Of a stretch of 64,000 bases of DNA, positions 1-10,237 are shown piece after piece; the first letter of the stretch is position 1; each line of letters starts with the position of its first letter. This DNA comes from Microbacteriaceae bacterium. GTDB lineage: Bacteria; Actinomycetota; Actinomycetes; Actinomycetales; Microbacteriaceae. The position numbers and the translations under genes were made by a program. The notes under the pieces were generated by a model that ran no database searches, was not told where the DNA came from, and saw only the letters and a list, made by a program, of their open reading frames with translations. The DNA lies in assembly GCA_009780695.1 (NCBI GenBank), contig WQZN01000001.1, positions 1 through 64,000 on the forward strand, in the 5' to 3' direction.

Positions 1-63
1 GAAGGCCTCCAGGTTGCATGAAGCGGTGAATTAGACAGCTCCACTTCACAACCGGAGGCCTTC
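1..63. repeat. Long imperfect fold-back hairpin at window edge
   Basis: Bases 1-16 (GAAGGCCTCC, an extra A, then GGTTG) pair with 49-63 (CAACC then GGAGGCCTTC). The inner part continues pairing (TGAAGCGGTG against CTCCACTTCA, 8 of 10), so almost the whole 63 nt can fold into one stem. It may be a terminator for a gene left of the window or a REP-like palindromic element. The left edge is cut by the window, so the true end is unknown. No gene was recognised in the rest of the stretch before the first CDS. Confidence 0.55.
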
Positions 64-163
64 GCCTACTGGCGGGTCAACGCCGTGTCAGCAAACAACG
101 TCCCTGGACATCACACCTAGGCGCCCGAGCAGAATTCGAGAAGCGCGCGGGATGCCCCGCCGC

Positions 164-169
164 TAGCGT
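164..169 (+). promoter_or_regulatory. Putative -10 box (TAGCGT), leaderless start
   Basis: TAGCGT fits the actinobacterial TANNNT -10 pattern and ends 7 nt before the ATG at 177. This suggests that the mRNA starts at or next to the start codon. No convincing -35 is visible. Confidence 0.35.
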
Positions 170-176
170 CGTGTGC

Positions 177-2525
<2,349 letters not shown>

Positions 2526-2680
2526 GGGCGCCATTCGGTCATCGAAGGGTGCCGTCGCGGTCGCCGAAAGGCGGCGAAGGGTGCCGAATCGCGGTTTTCC
2601 GTGCGGATACCCGCGATAACGCACCCTTCGGCGTCGCTCAGCGCAGCAGGGCCGAGCACTCGGCACCCTCGCGCACCGAC

Positions 2681-2728
2681 CGGCCCCTTATTGGCACTCG
2701 GCGCGAGCGAAGTGCCAACACGGGGCCG
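2681..2728. terminator. Two-part stem-loop between convergent genes
   Basis: CGGCCCC (2681-2687) pairs with GGGGCCG (2722-2728) around an inner stem TTGGCACT (2691-2698) / AGTGCCAA (2711-2718). It lies between the 3' ends of the UvrA-like gene and the DUF4232 gene. The sequence before it (2526-2680) repeats GAAGGGTGCCG twice and has CGCACCCTTCGG in inverted form; no gene is seen there. Confidence 0.6.
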
Positions 2729-2755
2729 CTCGCGCCGGGTCGAGAGCAGGGCCGC

Positions 2756-4012
2756 TCAGTTGGCGAAAGCGGATGTCGGCGAGAGCGGGTACATGGTCAG
2801 CTGCTGCACCTTCGGCGAGACGCAGGCCTTGATCCGGGTGAACTTCACCACCGGTCGCGCCGTCGAGCCGGGAAAGGTGACCGCGAATCCGGCCGGTGTC
2901 ACCGCGGCGCACCCCGACGGCACCACGTCGGCGAGGTCTGCGACATCGATGCGCTCGTAGGCGGATGCGCCGGGGGCGATCGGCACGACGCTCAGGACGG
3001 CCGACGCCGGCTGGAACGGCTGGGCCGGCGCACCGAGCAGCTTCGCATCGGAGCCGACGTACTGCACCTCGACCGAGCCCGACAGCCGGCACGGCTGAGT
3101 GCCCACATTGGTGAGCACGATCTCGACGCCCCAGACGCCCGAGGCCGCGGCATCCGGATCGATCAGGGATGTCTCGAGCTCGCTCGCCGCGCACATCGGC
3201 ACTGCAGCGGGGGACGACACCTGCACGGTCGGCGTCGAGCTCAGCGGGGCGGCGGTCAGCTGCTGCACCGCGGTCGACGAGCAGGCCTGCTGCAGCGCGG
3301 ATGCGGGGAGGTAGTAGTCCGAGAAGCCCCCGCTGGAGTCGGGGAAACTGAGGTGAAGCCAATCGGCCGTCACCGGCTGGCACCTCGCGGTCGGGAAGTT
3401 CACGGCCTCGGCGATGCCGATGCGCAGGTACAGCGCCTGGCCGGGCTCGACGGAGGTTCCCGGATCCGGAACGGTGGCCGCTCGGCCGACAGCGCCCGGT
3501 TCCGCCCCGGTCTTCATCGCCCCCTTCGCCCACGAGACCGTCGCGGGCGTGAAGAGCGTGCATGCCGACCAGCTGTAGTTCCGCAGCTCGACCTCGACAT
3601 AGAACGTGCCCATGGCGCCACCGCCGATATGGAGCGACGGGGTCAGCTGCGCAGGGGCGCAGGCAGCGGGCGGCGGCGACAACGGGCTTGACGGCGGCGG
3701 TGAGGATGCCGAAGGGCCGCTCACGGCCGGGCTCGGCGTCGCCGTTCCGACAGCGCCGACCACGGGCCCGTTCCACCGCCCGACGTTCGAGCCGAGCCCA
3801 GAGCCGAGCACCGCCACGGCGAGCGCCGCGACCGCGCCCGTCACCAGCACGCCGACACCGAGCCTCGGCCCCCAGAACCGCCAGCCGGCGCGGCGCCCGC
3901 GCACCGGGGCGTGGCCGTTGCCCGCAACAGGCGAAGCGTCGAGCTCCACCTCGGCGGGCATCCATCGCGCGTCATCGCGCAGCGCGCGCAGGCGATCGAT
4001 CGGGTCCATCAT
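2756..4012 (-). CDS. Membrane-anchored DUF4232 protein, sigma-factor partner
   Basis: Encodes 418 aa: a short basic and acidic N-terminus, one membrane segment (about residues 40-62, GVGVLVTGAVAALAVAVLG), a Pro/Ser-rich linker, and two extracellular DUF4232-like beta domains with paired cysteines (CAPAQL...WSACTLF and MCAASELE...QPCRLSG). The start ATG at 4012 overlaps the stop of the upstream sigma gene (ATGA), so the two are translationally coupled. By position it could be an anti-sigma factor or a sensor of the sigma system. DUF4232 domains have no firm biochemical role and I do not see a classical zinc anti-sigma domain (HXXXCXXC). Role as sigma partner is inferred from the overlap. Confidence 0.75.
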   Translation of the reverse strand: MMDPIDRLRALRDDARWMPAEVELDASPVAGNGHAPVRGRRAGWRFWGPRLGVGVLVTGAVAALAVAVLGSGLGSNVGRWNGPVVGAVGTATPSPAVSGPSASSPPPSSPLSPPPAACAPAQLTPSLHIGGGAMGTFYVEVELRNYSWSACTLFTPATVSWAKGAMKTGAEPGAVGRAATVPDPGTSVEPGQALYLRIGIAEAVNFPTARCQPVTADWLHLSFPDSSGGFSDYYLPASALQQACSSTAVQQLTAAPLSSTPTVQVSSPAAVPMCAASELETSLIDPDAAASGVWGVEIVLTNVGTQPCRLSGSVEVQYVGSDAKLLGAPAQPFQPASAVLSVVPIAPGASAYERIDVADLADVVPSGCAAVTPAGFAVTFPGSTARPVVKFTRIKACVSPKVQQLTMYPLSPTSAFAN

Positions 4013-4560
4013 CCTCTCCCCTCGGCGGCGGGGGCGGCGGATGCCGCAGCAGCAGCGCCCTCCCCCGCATCGGCCCCGACGAGCTGGGCCCGCAGCTTGG
4101 CCAGCGCACGCGAGGCCTGCGAGCGCACGGTCTGCACGGTGCAGCCGAGCGTCTTCGCGACCGCCGTGTCGTCGAGGTCGGCGTAGTACCGCAGCACCAG
4201 CACGGCCCGCTGCCGGTCGGGCAGCGCACCGAGCAGGCGCACGAACTCGGCATCGGCCTCGAGCCGCACGAAGCCCGGGTCCTCGGCGAACCCTTCCTCG
4301 GGCTCGACGCCCGCAGAACGCTGGCGCCGGCGCAGGTCGATCGCCTTGCGGCTCACGGCCGTGCGCATGTACGCGAGCGCGGTGTCGGCGCGCACGCGCG
4401 GCCACCGGCCGGCGACCGCGATCACGGCATCCTGCAGCACGTCCTGCGCATCATCGCGGTTGCCCGTCAGCAGCACGGCGAGGCGCAGCAGCGTCTCGCC
4501 GTTCGCTCGCACGAACGCCTCGTAGCCCGGGTCGTCGGGCCATCGGAAGCTGACCGGCAT
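4009..4560 (-). CDS. SigE-family ECF RNA polymerase sigma factor
   Basis: 183-aa extracytoplasmic-function sigma factor. Region 2 covers about residues 10-75 (LLTGNRDDAQDVLQDAVIAV...AYMRTAVSRKAIDLRRR) and region 4 about residues 100-155 (LPDRQRAVLVLRYYADLDDTAVAKTLGCTVQTVRSQASRAL), typical of the actinobacterial SigE-like group. Start ATG 4560 is chosen because GGAG lies upstream at good spacing and homologues begin just before the PGYEAFV segment. An upstream in-frame ATG at 4659 would add 33 residues of low-complexity sequence. It directs RNA polymerase to stress or envelope promoters; targets are unknown. Cotranscribed with the DUF4232 protein. Confidence 0.9.
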   Translation of the reverse strand: MPVSFRWPDDPGYEAFVRANGETLLRLAVLLTGNRDDAQDVLQDAVIAVAGRWPRVRADTALAYMRTAVSRKAIDLRRRQRSAGVEPEEGFAEDPGFVRLEADAEFVRLLGALPDRQRAVLVLRYYADLDDTAVAKTLGCTVQTVRSQASRALAKLRAQLVGADAGEGAAAAASAAPAAEGRG

Positions 4561-4588
4561 CCGTTCTCCGTTTCTCGTCTCACTATCG

Positions 4589-4617
4589 GATACGCGAGAG
4601 GATGCCGGAAACGTTGC
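4589..4617 (-). promoter_or_regulatory. Possible ECF-type promoter of the sigma gene
   Basis: On the minus strand GCAACG (4617-4612) and CGTATC (4594-4589) are 17 nt apart, resembling ECF promoter elements and suggesting autoregulation. An alternative housekeeping -10 (GATAGT) overlaps. Weak evidence. Confidence 0.25.
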
Positions 4618-4721
4618 ACGGGCCGCCGAGACGATCCACTTGGCAGGCGCTGCCCCCAACCGACCGGTGAGACGACCGCGACTGCCAGGTCGAGAGGCGG
4701 GAGGCGCCCCCGGAGACGCGA

Positions 4722-4752
4722 AAGGGCCCCCGGCACATCGCCGGGGGCCCTT
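4722..4752. terminator. Strong terminator hairpin
   Basis: Perfect 12-bp stem AAGGGCCCCCGG (4722-4733) / CCGGGGGCCCTT (4741-4752) with a 7-nt loop. It lies just after the stop of the small YegP-like gene on the minus strand. Confidence 0.85.
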
Positions 4753-4762
4753 CCGTGCTCGC

Positions 4763-4951
4763 TCAGTCAGCCGACAGGTCGCGGACCTCGGCCTTCGCGG
4801 CGTTCGTCTGCACCGATTTGATGCCGTTGGCCGCCGAGGCCTTCGACTCGTACATCTGGCTCTGTGCGATGACCTGCCCGTTCGCGGCGTGCAGGTTGAA
4901 GTGGAACTTGCCGTTGCTGGACTTCTTCAACTCGAAATACGGATCTGCCAT
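4763..4951 (-). CDS. YegP-like DUF1508 small protein
   Basis: 62-aa protein with a single DUF1508 repeat: YFELKKSSNGKFHFNLHAANGQVI, then SQMYESKASAANGIKSVQ. E. coli YegP has two such repeats, and one-repeat forms are common in actinobacteria. The fold is a small beta-rich domain of unknown biochemical role. GAGGAG lies a few bases upstream of the ATG at 4951. Monocistronic: it has its own terminator downstream and diverges from lpdA. Confidence 0.9.
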   Translation of the reverse strand: MADPYFELKKSSNGKFHFNLHAANGQVIAQSQMYESKASAANGIKSVQTNAAKAEVRDLSAD

Positions 4952-5124
4952 TTGCGGCTCCTCTCGACGGTGATCCCCATTGATGACCCGTCGGTTCCCT
5001 CCCCCTCCGGTTCAGGAGAAACGTACGACCCCGGGATGCCCGAGCGCTAGACCCCGTCGTCTACCCCGGTGCGGGTGCTCTCGGGGCGCCCGGCCCGGGC
5101 CTGCGGGCATCCGGTCAACGGGGA

Positions 5125-5130
5125 TAGGTT
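5125..5130 (+). promoter_or_regulatory. -10 box of a leaderless lpdA promoter
   Basis: TAGGTT is followed by 7 nt and then the GTG start codon at 5138, with no ribosome binding site between. This is the classic leaderless arrangement of actinobacteria. Confidence 0.5.
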
Positions 5131-5137
5131 TGACGTC

Positions 5138-6541
5138 GTGAGTGCACACTTTGACGTCGTCGTCCTCGGAGCCGGCCCCGGCGGGTATGTCGCCGCGATC
5201 CGCGCCGCCCAGCTGGGTCTCAAGACCGCCATCATCGAAGAGAAGTACTGGGGCGGTGTCTGCCTCAACGTCGGGTGCATCCCGTCGAAGGCGCTGCTGC
5301 GCAATGCGGAACTCGCCCACATCTTCCACAACGATGCCAAGACCTTCGGCATCTCGGGCGAGGTCGAGTTCGACTTCGGCGCCGCGTTCGACCGCAGCCG
5401 CACCGTCGCCGAGGGCCGCGTCAAGGGCATCCACTTCCTGACGAAGAAGAACGGCATCACCGAGATCGACGGCCGCGGCCGCTTCCTCGACGCCGGCACG
5501 ATCGAGGTCGCGAAGGCCGACGGCAGCGCCGAGATCGTCTCGTTCAACAACGTCATCATCGCCACGGGCTCGACCGTGCGCCTGCTGCCCGGCGTGCAGC
5601 TGTCCAAGAACGTCGTCACCTTCGAGGAGCAGATCCTCACCCGCGAGCTGCCGAAGTCGATCGTCATCGTCGGCGCCGGCGCCATCGGCATGGAGTTCGC
5701 CTACGTCCTCAAGAACTACGGCGTGGACGTCACGATCATCGAGTTCCTGCCGCGCGCGCTGCCCAACGAGGACGCTGACGTCTCGAAGGAGATCCAGAAG
5801 CAGTACAAGAAGCTCGGCGTGGACATCCTCGTCGACACCAAGGTCGAGACCGTCGTCGACAACGGCGACAGCGTCACGGTGACCTACTCGGGCAACAAGG
5901 ACGGCGCCGCGGGCACCATCACCGCCGACAAGGTGCTCATGTCGATCGGCTTCGCGCCGAACGTCACCGGCTACGGCCTCGAGTCGACCGGCGTGCAGCT
6001 CACCGAGCGCGGCGCCATCGCGATCGACGACCACATGCGCACCAACGTGCCCGGCATCTACGCCATCGGCGATGTGACCGCCAAGCTGCAGCTCGCCCAC
6101 GTGGCCGAGGCGCAGGGCGTCGTCGCCGCCGAGACCATCGGCGGCGCCGAGACCCAGACGCTCGGCGACTACCGCATGATGCCGCGCGCGACGTTCTGCC
6201 AGCCGCAGGTCGCCTCGTTCGGCCTCACCGAGGAGCAGGCCAAGGCCGAGGGCTACGACGTGGTCGTCTCGACCTTCCCATTCATGGCGAACGGCAAGGC
6301 GCACGGGCTCGCCGACCCGACCGGCTTCGTGAAGGTGATCGCCGACAAGAAGCACCTCGAGCTGCTCGGCGCGCACATGATCGGGCCGGATGTCTCCGAG
6401 CTGCTGCCCGAGCTGACCCTCGCCCAGAAGTGGGATCTCGGCGCCCACGAGCTCGCGCGCAACGTGCACACCCACCCGACGCTGTCCGAGGCGCTGCAGG
6501 AGACGTTCCACGGCCTCACCGGCCACATGATCAACTTCTGA
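5138..6541 (+). CDS. lpdA: Dihydrolipoamide dehydrogenase (E3)
   Basis: 467-aa flavoprotein disulfide reductase that reoxidises dihydrolipoamide of the 2-oxo acid dehydrogenase and glycine cleavage complexes, passing electrons to NAD+. Visible are the N-terminal FAD-binding [15 protein letters not shown], the redox-active disulfide in [13 protein letters not shown], the NAD-binding [11 protein letters not shown], the second FAD motif IYAIGDVT and the C-terminal catalytic [12 protein letters not shown] 5138 is chosen because the FAD motif follows within 10 residues and a -10 box ends 7 nt upstream. The possible upstream start at 5069 would add 23 residues unlike the family. Single gene with its own terminator; no E1/E2 genes are nearby. 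Confidence 0.95.
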   Translation: MSAHFDVVVLGAGPGGYVAAIRAAQLGLKTAIIEEKYWGGVCLNVGCIPSKALLRNAELAHIFHNDAKTFGISGEVEFDFGAAFDRSRTVAEGRVKGIHFLTKKNGITEIDGRGRFLDAGTIEVAKADGSAEIVSFNNVIIATGSTVRLLPGVQLSKNVVTFEEQILTRELPKSIVIVGAGAIGMEFAYVLKNYGVDVTIIEFLPRALPNEDADVSKEIQKQYKKLGVDILVDTKVETVVDNGDSVTVTYSGNKDGAAGTITADKVLMSIGFAPNVTGYGLESTGVQLTERGAIAIDDHMRTNVPGIYAIGDVTAKLQLAHVAEAQGVVAAETIGGAETQTLGDYRMMPRATFCQPQVASFGLTEEQAKAEGYDVVVSTFPFMANGKAHGLADPTGFVKVIADKKHLELLGAHMIGPDVSELLPELTLAQKWDLGAHELARNVHTHPTLSEALQETFHGLTGHMINF

Positions 6542-6570
6542 TCGCCGCTGTCGGTCGCGGCCGACACAAC

Positions 6571-6607
6571 GAAGGGCCCCGGGGCGCTGTCCTCCCCGGG
6601 GCCCTTC
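6571..6607. terminator. Bidirectional terminator after lpdA
   Basis: Perfect 14-bp stem GAAGGGCCCCGGGG (6571-6584) / CCCCGGGGCCCTTC (6594-6607), between lpdA (+) and the convergent flavin reductase gene (-). Confidence 0.85.
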
Positions 6608-6656
6608 GCCGTGCGCGCGGCGCGCATCGCGCACGCGCACCGCGCGCCGTCTGCGC

Positions 6657-7229
6657 TCAGCTCGGCAGCCTCGACCAATCGCTCAGACCGTGCCACTCGC
6701 GGTTGTGGTAGACGAGGGGACGCACGGCCTCGGCGCCGGCGTCCGCGGGGGTCTTGGCGTCGAGGGCGTGCACGACGACGACCGTCGAGGCGCCCGCCTC
6801 GAAGCGCCCCACGATGCGGCCGCGGATCCACGCCGGCACGCCGTGGAAGCACGGCTCCCCGCTCTCGAGGCGCCCCCATCGGGTCGTGTCGGCGAAACGG
6901 TCGACGCCGCTCGCGGCGCACAGCCGGGCGAGCTCGATCTGGGCGGTGCCGAGCAGGTGGACGACGACGGTGTCGGCCGCGACGATCGTGGGGGCGGCGG
7001 ACGACGTCGCCGACAGCGAGAACACGAGCAGGGGCGGCTCGGCGCTGATCGAGAAGACCGAGGTGGCCGTCAGCGCGGCCGGGCCGGCACCGGCGTCCGC
7101 CGTGATGACCGCGACGCCCGCCGGATGATTGCGGAACGCGAGCTTGAAGGCCTGCGGGCTCAGGCCGCCTTCGAGGGAAGCCTCGGGCGTCAGCCCCTCG
7201 ACGATGCGCACGCCCAGTTCGATGGTCAC
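6657..7229 (-). CDS. Flavin reductase domain protein (NAD(P)H:FMN type)
   Basis: 190-aa protein of the flavin reductase-like split-barrel family. Typical segments are FRNHPAGVAVITADAG, TATSVFSISAEPPLLVFSL and the late GRFEAGASTVVVVHAL...PLVYHNREWH. Members reduce FMN or FAD with NAD(P)H for a partner monooxygenase or act on xenobiotics; no partner is nearby. The start is a GTG at 7229, and an inverted-repeat operator begins 9 nt upstream. It diverges from the EPS initiating transferase and shares that control region, so it may respond to the same regulator. Confidence 0.85.
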   Translation of the reverse strand: MTIELGVRIVEGLTPEASLEGGLSPQAFKLAFRNHPAGVAVITADAGAGPAALTATSVFSISAEPPLLVFSLSATSSAAPTIVAADTVVVHLLGTAQIELARLCAASGVDRFADTTRWGRLESGEPCFHGVPAWIRGRIVGRFEAGASTVVVVHALDAKTPADAGAEAVRPLVYHNREWHGLSDWSRLPS

Positions 7230-7237
7230 GCGTTATG

Positions 7238-7252
7238 GTGAGTTTTTCTCAC
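7238..7252. promoter_or_regulatory. Operator-like inverted repeat, EPS family site 1
   Basis: GTGAG-TTTTT-CTCAC, a perfect 5-bp inverted repeat with 5-bp spacer, 9 nt upstream of the flavin reductase GTG. One of six KTGAG-N5-CTCAH sites in the EPS locus. GAGTTTTTCTCAC recurs exactly at 7321-7333. Confidence 0.6.
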
Positions 7253-7318
7253 CCATTGCCACAAGTCACCCGTTCGGGGACATTCCGGGCGCCCTCCAGG
7301 TGAGTAGCGTCATCGTCG

Positions 7319-7333
7319 TTGAGTTTTTCTCAC
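7319..7333. promoter_or_regulatory. Operator-like inverted repeat, EPS family site 2
   Basis: TTGAG-TTTTT-CTCAC, 34 nt upstream of the sugar transferase ATG and 81 bp from site 1. The pair suggests cooperative binding across the divergent control region. Confidence 0.6.
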
Positions 7334-7367
7334 TAACCCCGCCCCGCGACTCACGAAGCCCGAGAAC

Positions 7368-8861
7368 ATGACCACCGACGCCCACAGCCCCCTGCTGGCG
7401 TTCCGGCGCGCGACCCCGTTGCAGGCGTCGGCGCGCCCCGCCGGCCGCACGACCCCCGAGGCCGCCCTGTCGCGACGCTACCTCGCGCTGCTGCGGCTGA
7501 GCGACGCCGTGACGATCGCGCTCGCGCTGGGCCTGACGCTGCTGCTGCGCGAGAGCGGCCGCATGCCCGCGCCCCCGGTGGAGCTCGTGTTCTGCCCGCT
7601 GATCGCGCTCGCGTGGTATCTCGCGCTCGGCGCCTCGGGCAGCCGCAGCCTGCGCCGGCTCGGCGTCGGGCCGGGCGAGTACAAGGATGTCGCGAGCGCC
7701 AGCATCGTCGTGTTCGGCCTGCTCGGCATCCTCAACATCGTCGTCGGCGCCCACCTCGGCCGCGCGTACGCGCTCGCCCTGCCGGTCGGCCTGCTGGGCC
7801 TGTTCCTGACCCGCCGGGCCTGGCGCAACCGGCTCGCCGCCCGCGGCCACGACCGCCGCTTCCTGCGGCGCGCGATCATCGTGGGGCACCACGACGACGT
7901 GCGCTACGTGCTGCGGCAGATCCGCGAGTCGGCGGGCGCGGCGTACCACGTCGTCGGCGTGGTCGTCGACGAGCCGGGCGAGCGCTTCATCGTCGACGGC
8001 GATGAGGCCGTGCCCGTCGTCGCCGGCCTCGACGACACCGCACGGGCGGCGGCCGCCCTCGGCGCGGACGTCGTGATCGTCGCGAGCCAGTCGCACGACG
8101 ACGGCGGCTTCGTGCGCAGCCTCGGCTGGAGCCTCGAGGGCTGCGGCGCCGACCTCGTGCTCGCCGCCCCGCTCGTCGACGTCGCCGGGCCCCGCGTGCG
8201 CTTCACGCCGGTGCAGGGGCTGCCGCTCATCCACGTCGACATCCCCCGCTTCGAGGGCGGCAAGCACGTGCTCAAGCGCTTCGTCGACCTGCTCGGCGCC
8301 TCCGTCGCGCTCATCCTGCTCGCGCCCGTCTTCCTCGCGATCGCGATCGCGATCAAGCTCGACGACGGCGGCCCGGTGCTCTTCCGGCAGACCCGCGTCG
8401 GGCGGGACGGCGAGGTCTTCCGCATGGTCAAGTTCCGCTCGATGGTGACGGATGCCGAGGCCCGGCTCGCGGCGCTGCGGAAGGAATGCGACGACGGCAA
8501 CGGCGTGCTCTTCAAGCTCCGCGACGACCCGCGCATCACGCGCGTCGGCCATTTCCTGCGCGCCCATTCGCTCGACGAGTTCCCGCAGTTCTGGAACGTG
8601 CTGCTCGGCGAGATGAGCCTCGTCGGCCCCAGGCCGCCGCTGCCGACCGAGGTCGCGACGTACGAGAACCACGTCTACCGCCGGCTGTACATCAAGCCCG
8701 GCCTCACGGGCCTGTGGCAGATCAACGGCCGCAGCGAGCTGAGCTGGGAGCAGAGCGTGCGCCTCGACCTGTACTACGTCGAGAACTGGTCGCTCTCGGG
8801 CGACCTGATGATCCTCTGGCGCACGCTGCGCGTGCTGATCGCGCCCGTCGGCGCGTTCTAG
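7368..8861 (+). CDS. Polyprenyl-phosphate sugar-1-phosphate transferase (EPS initiation)
   Basis: 497-aa WbaP/CpsE-type membrane protein expected to start EPS repeat-unit synthesis by moving a sugar-1-phosphate from a nucleotide sugar to undecaprenyl phosphate. The N-terminal half holds several membrane helices and a CoA-binding-like Rossmann region (RRAIIVGHHDDVRYVLRQI). The C-terminal bacterial sugar transferase domain starts near residue 300 (KRFVDLLGASVALILLAP) and shows VLFRQTRVGRDGEVFRMVKFRSM, the DEFPQFWNVLLGEMSLVGPRPP core and KPGLTGLWQINGRS. Sugar specificity cannot be read. Its stop codon overlaps that of the convergent glycosyltransferase gene in the tetramer CTAG. Probably controlled through the two upstream inverted repeats. 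Confidence 0.93.
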   Translation: MTTDAHSPLLAFRRATPLQASARPAGRTTPEAALSRRYLALLRLSDAVTIALALGLTLLLRESGRMPAPPVELVFCPLIALAWYLALGASGSRSLRRLGVGPGEYKDVASASIVVFGLLGILNIVVGAHLGRAYALALPVGLLGLFLTRRAWRNRLAARGHDRRFLRRAIIVGHHDDVRYVLRQIRESAGAAYHVVGVVVDEPGERFIVDGDEAVPVVAGLDDTARAAAALGADVVIVASQSHDDGGFVRSLGWSLEGCGADLVLAAPLVDVAGPRVRFTPVQGLPLIHVDIPRFEGGKHVLKRFVDLLGASVALILLAPVFLAIAIAIKLDDGGPVLFRQTRVGRDGEVFRMVKFRSMVTDAEARLAALRKECDDGNGVLFKLRDDPRITRVGHFLRAHSLDEFPQFWNVLLGEMSLVGPRPPLPTEVATYENHVYRRLYIKPGLTGLWQINGRSELSWEQSVRLDLYYVENWSLSGDLMILWRTLRVLIAPVGAF

Positions 8862-10237
8862 GAAGCGGCGGCCTCCTTCAGGATCCGGGCGTGGGCCGCG
8901 ACCATCGCGCGCTCCGAGAAGCGCTCGGGCACGGCCGGCTCGCCGCGGTCGAGGTGCGCGGCGCGGCCGATCGCGGCCGCGAACTCGTCGCGGTTCGACT
9001 GGTGCCGGCGGCGGCGCTCGGCCGAGATCATGGCGCCCGTGAAGCCGTCGTTGGCGCGCGGCACGAGCGCGCCGCGGCCGCCGACCTCACCCAGCAGCTC
9101 GCGGGCGAAGCCGACGTCGGAGAGCACGACGGGCACGCCGAAAGCGGCGGCCTCGAGCGCCGACAGCGGGCCGCCCTCGGCGAAGGAGTCGAGGGCGAAG
9201 GCATCCGCAGCCGTCAGCAGCGTCGCGGGGTCGGAGTCGCCGAGCAGGTGCACGCGGTCGCCCGCGGGGTGCCCCCGCCGCAGCTGGTCGGCGCGGCGGT
9301 ACTCGAGCCAGTTGTCGGGCGCCCCCGCGACGACGAGCCGCAGCCGCGGGTCGCCCTCGGCCGCGAGCAGGAACGCATCGACCAGCCCGGCCGGGTTCTT
9401 CTGGTCGCTGTAGCGCTGCAGGGCCACGACGAGCACGTCGTCGTCCGCGATGGCCACGCCGATTGCCTGCGCGAGCTCGAGGCGCGCGGCCCGGCGGTCG
9501 TGGACGGCCGGGAACAGGGCGGCGGGGTCGACGCCGTTGACGACCACGCGGATGTCGCCGCCGGCGCGCTCGGCGAAGAAGCCGCGCACCGAGCCGCTCA
9601 CGGCCACCCCCGGGCCGGAGGTCTTCAGGAAGTCGCGCAGCGCGTGCCAGGTGCGGCGGTCGAGGTACGACTCCATGGCGTGGAAGACCGGCACGACCGG
9701 CACCCCGGCGCCCGCGACCGACGCGAGGAGACCGCGGTCGACGCGGTGCAGCTGCACGACATCCGGCCGCCGTTCCGCGATGACGTCGCGCAGCGCCGCC
9801 GGCGGAGTCTCAACGACGCGCACGCCCGCGTGCGCGAGCTCGCGCGCGACGCGGCCGCCCGACGAGCAGGCGACCTCGACCTCGACGCCGTGCTCGGGCA
9901 GCCCGCGCGCGAGGATCGAGACGACGGACTCGACCCCGCCGTTGTCGAGCGCGCCCGCGATGAGCAGGCAGCGCAGGTCGGGCAGCGGGCCGGCGGCCGG
10001 GCCGGCCTCGCGGTGCACGACCGGCACCGCGGACGGCCGTCGGGCGACCGCCGGCAACGGCTGCGCGGGGGCGAGCCTCTGCAGCACGCGCTGCCAGTGG
10101 CCGAACCTCCAGTGCGGCGGGATGTCGTCGGTCACGACCGACAGGGCGCGCAGCGCGAGGTTCTCCGCGGATGCCGCGGCTCGGCTCATGGACGGCGACT
10201 CGGCCCGCTCCGCCGCCTCAGGACCCTGCCGTGACAC
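8858..10237 (-). CDS. GT4-type glycosyltransferase
   Basis: 459-aa GT-B fold retaining glycosyltransferase. The N-domain contains DNGGVESVVSILARGLPEHG; the C-domain has RYSDQKNPAGLVDAFLLA and the nucleotide-sugar site EGGPLSALEAAAFGVPVV. It would add one sugar to the lipid-linked EPS unit in the cytoplasm; donor and acceptor are not predictable. The GTG at 10237 overlaps the upstream PIG-L gene by 20 nt. ATG 10189 is an equally possible start that removes 16 residues with no domain signal, and no ribosome binding site decides between them. The stop overlaps the convergent sugar-transferase stop (CTAG). Confidence 0.85.
   Translation of the reverse strand: MSRQGPEAAERAESPSMSRAAASAENLALRALSVVTDDIPPHWRFGHWQRVLQRLAPAQPLPAVARRPSAVPVVHREAGPAAGPLPDLRCLLIAGALDNGGVESVVSILARGLPEHGVEVEVACSSGGRVARELAHAGVRVVETPPAALRDVIAERRPDVVQLHRVDRGLLASVAGAGVPVVPVFHAMESYLDRRTWHALRDFLKTSGPGVAVSGSVRGFFAERAGGDIRVVVNGVDPAALFPAVHDRRAARLELAQAIGVAIADDDVLVVALQRYSDQKNPAGLVDAFLLAAEGDPRLRLVVAGAPDNWLEYRRADQLRRGHPAGDRVHLLGDSDPATLLTAADAFALDSFAEGGPLSALEAAAFGVPVVLSDVGFARELLGEVGGRGALVPRANDGFTGAMISAERRRRHQSNRDEFAAAIGRAAHLDRGEPAVPERFSERAMVAAHARILKEAAAS

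Noticed and set aside
7286..7314. Further EPS-type operator (GTGAG TAGCG TCAT)
   Set aside because: The second half is shifted by one base and does not keep the CTCA half-site.
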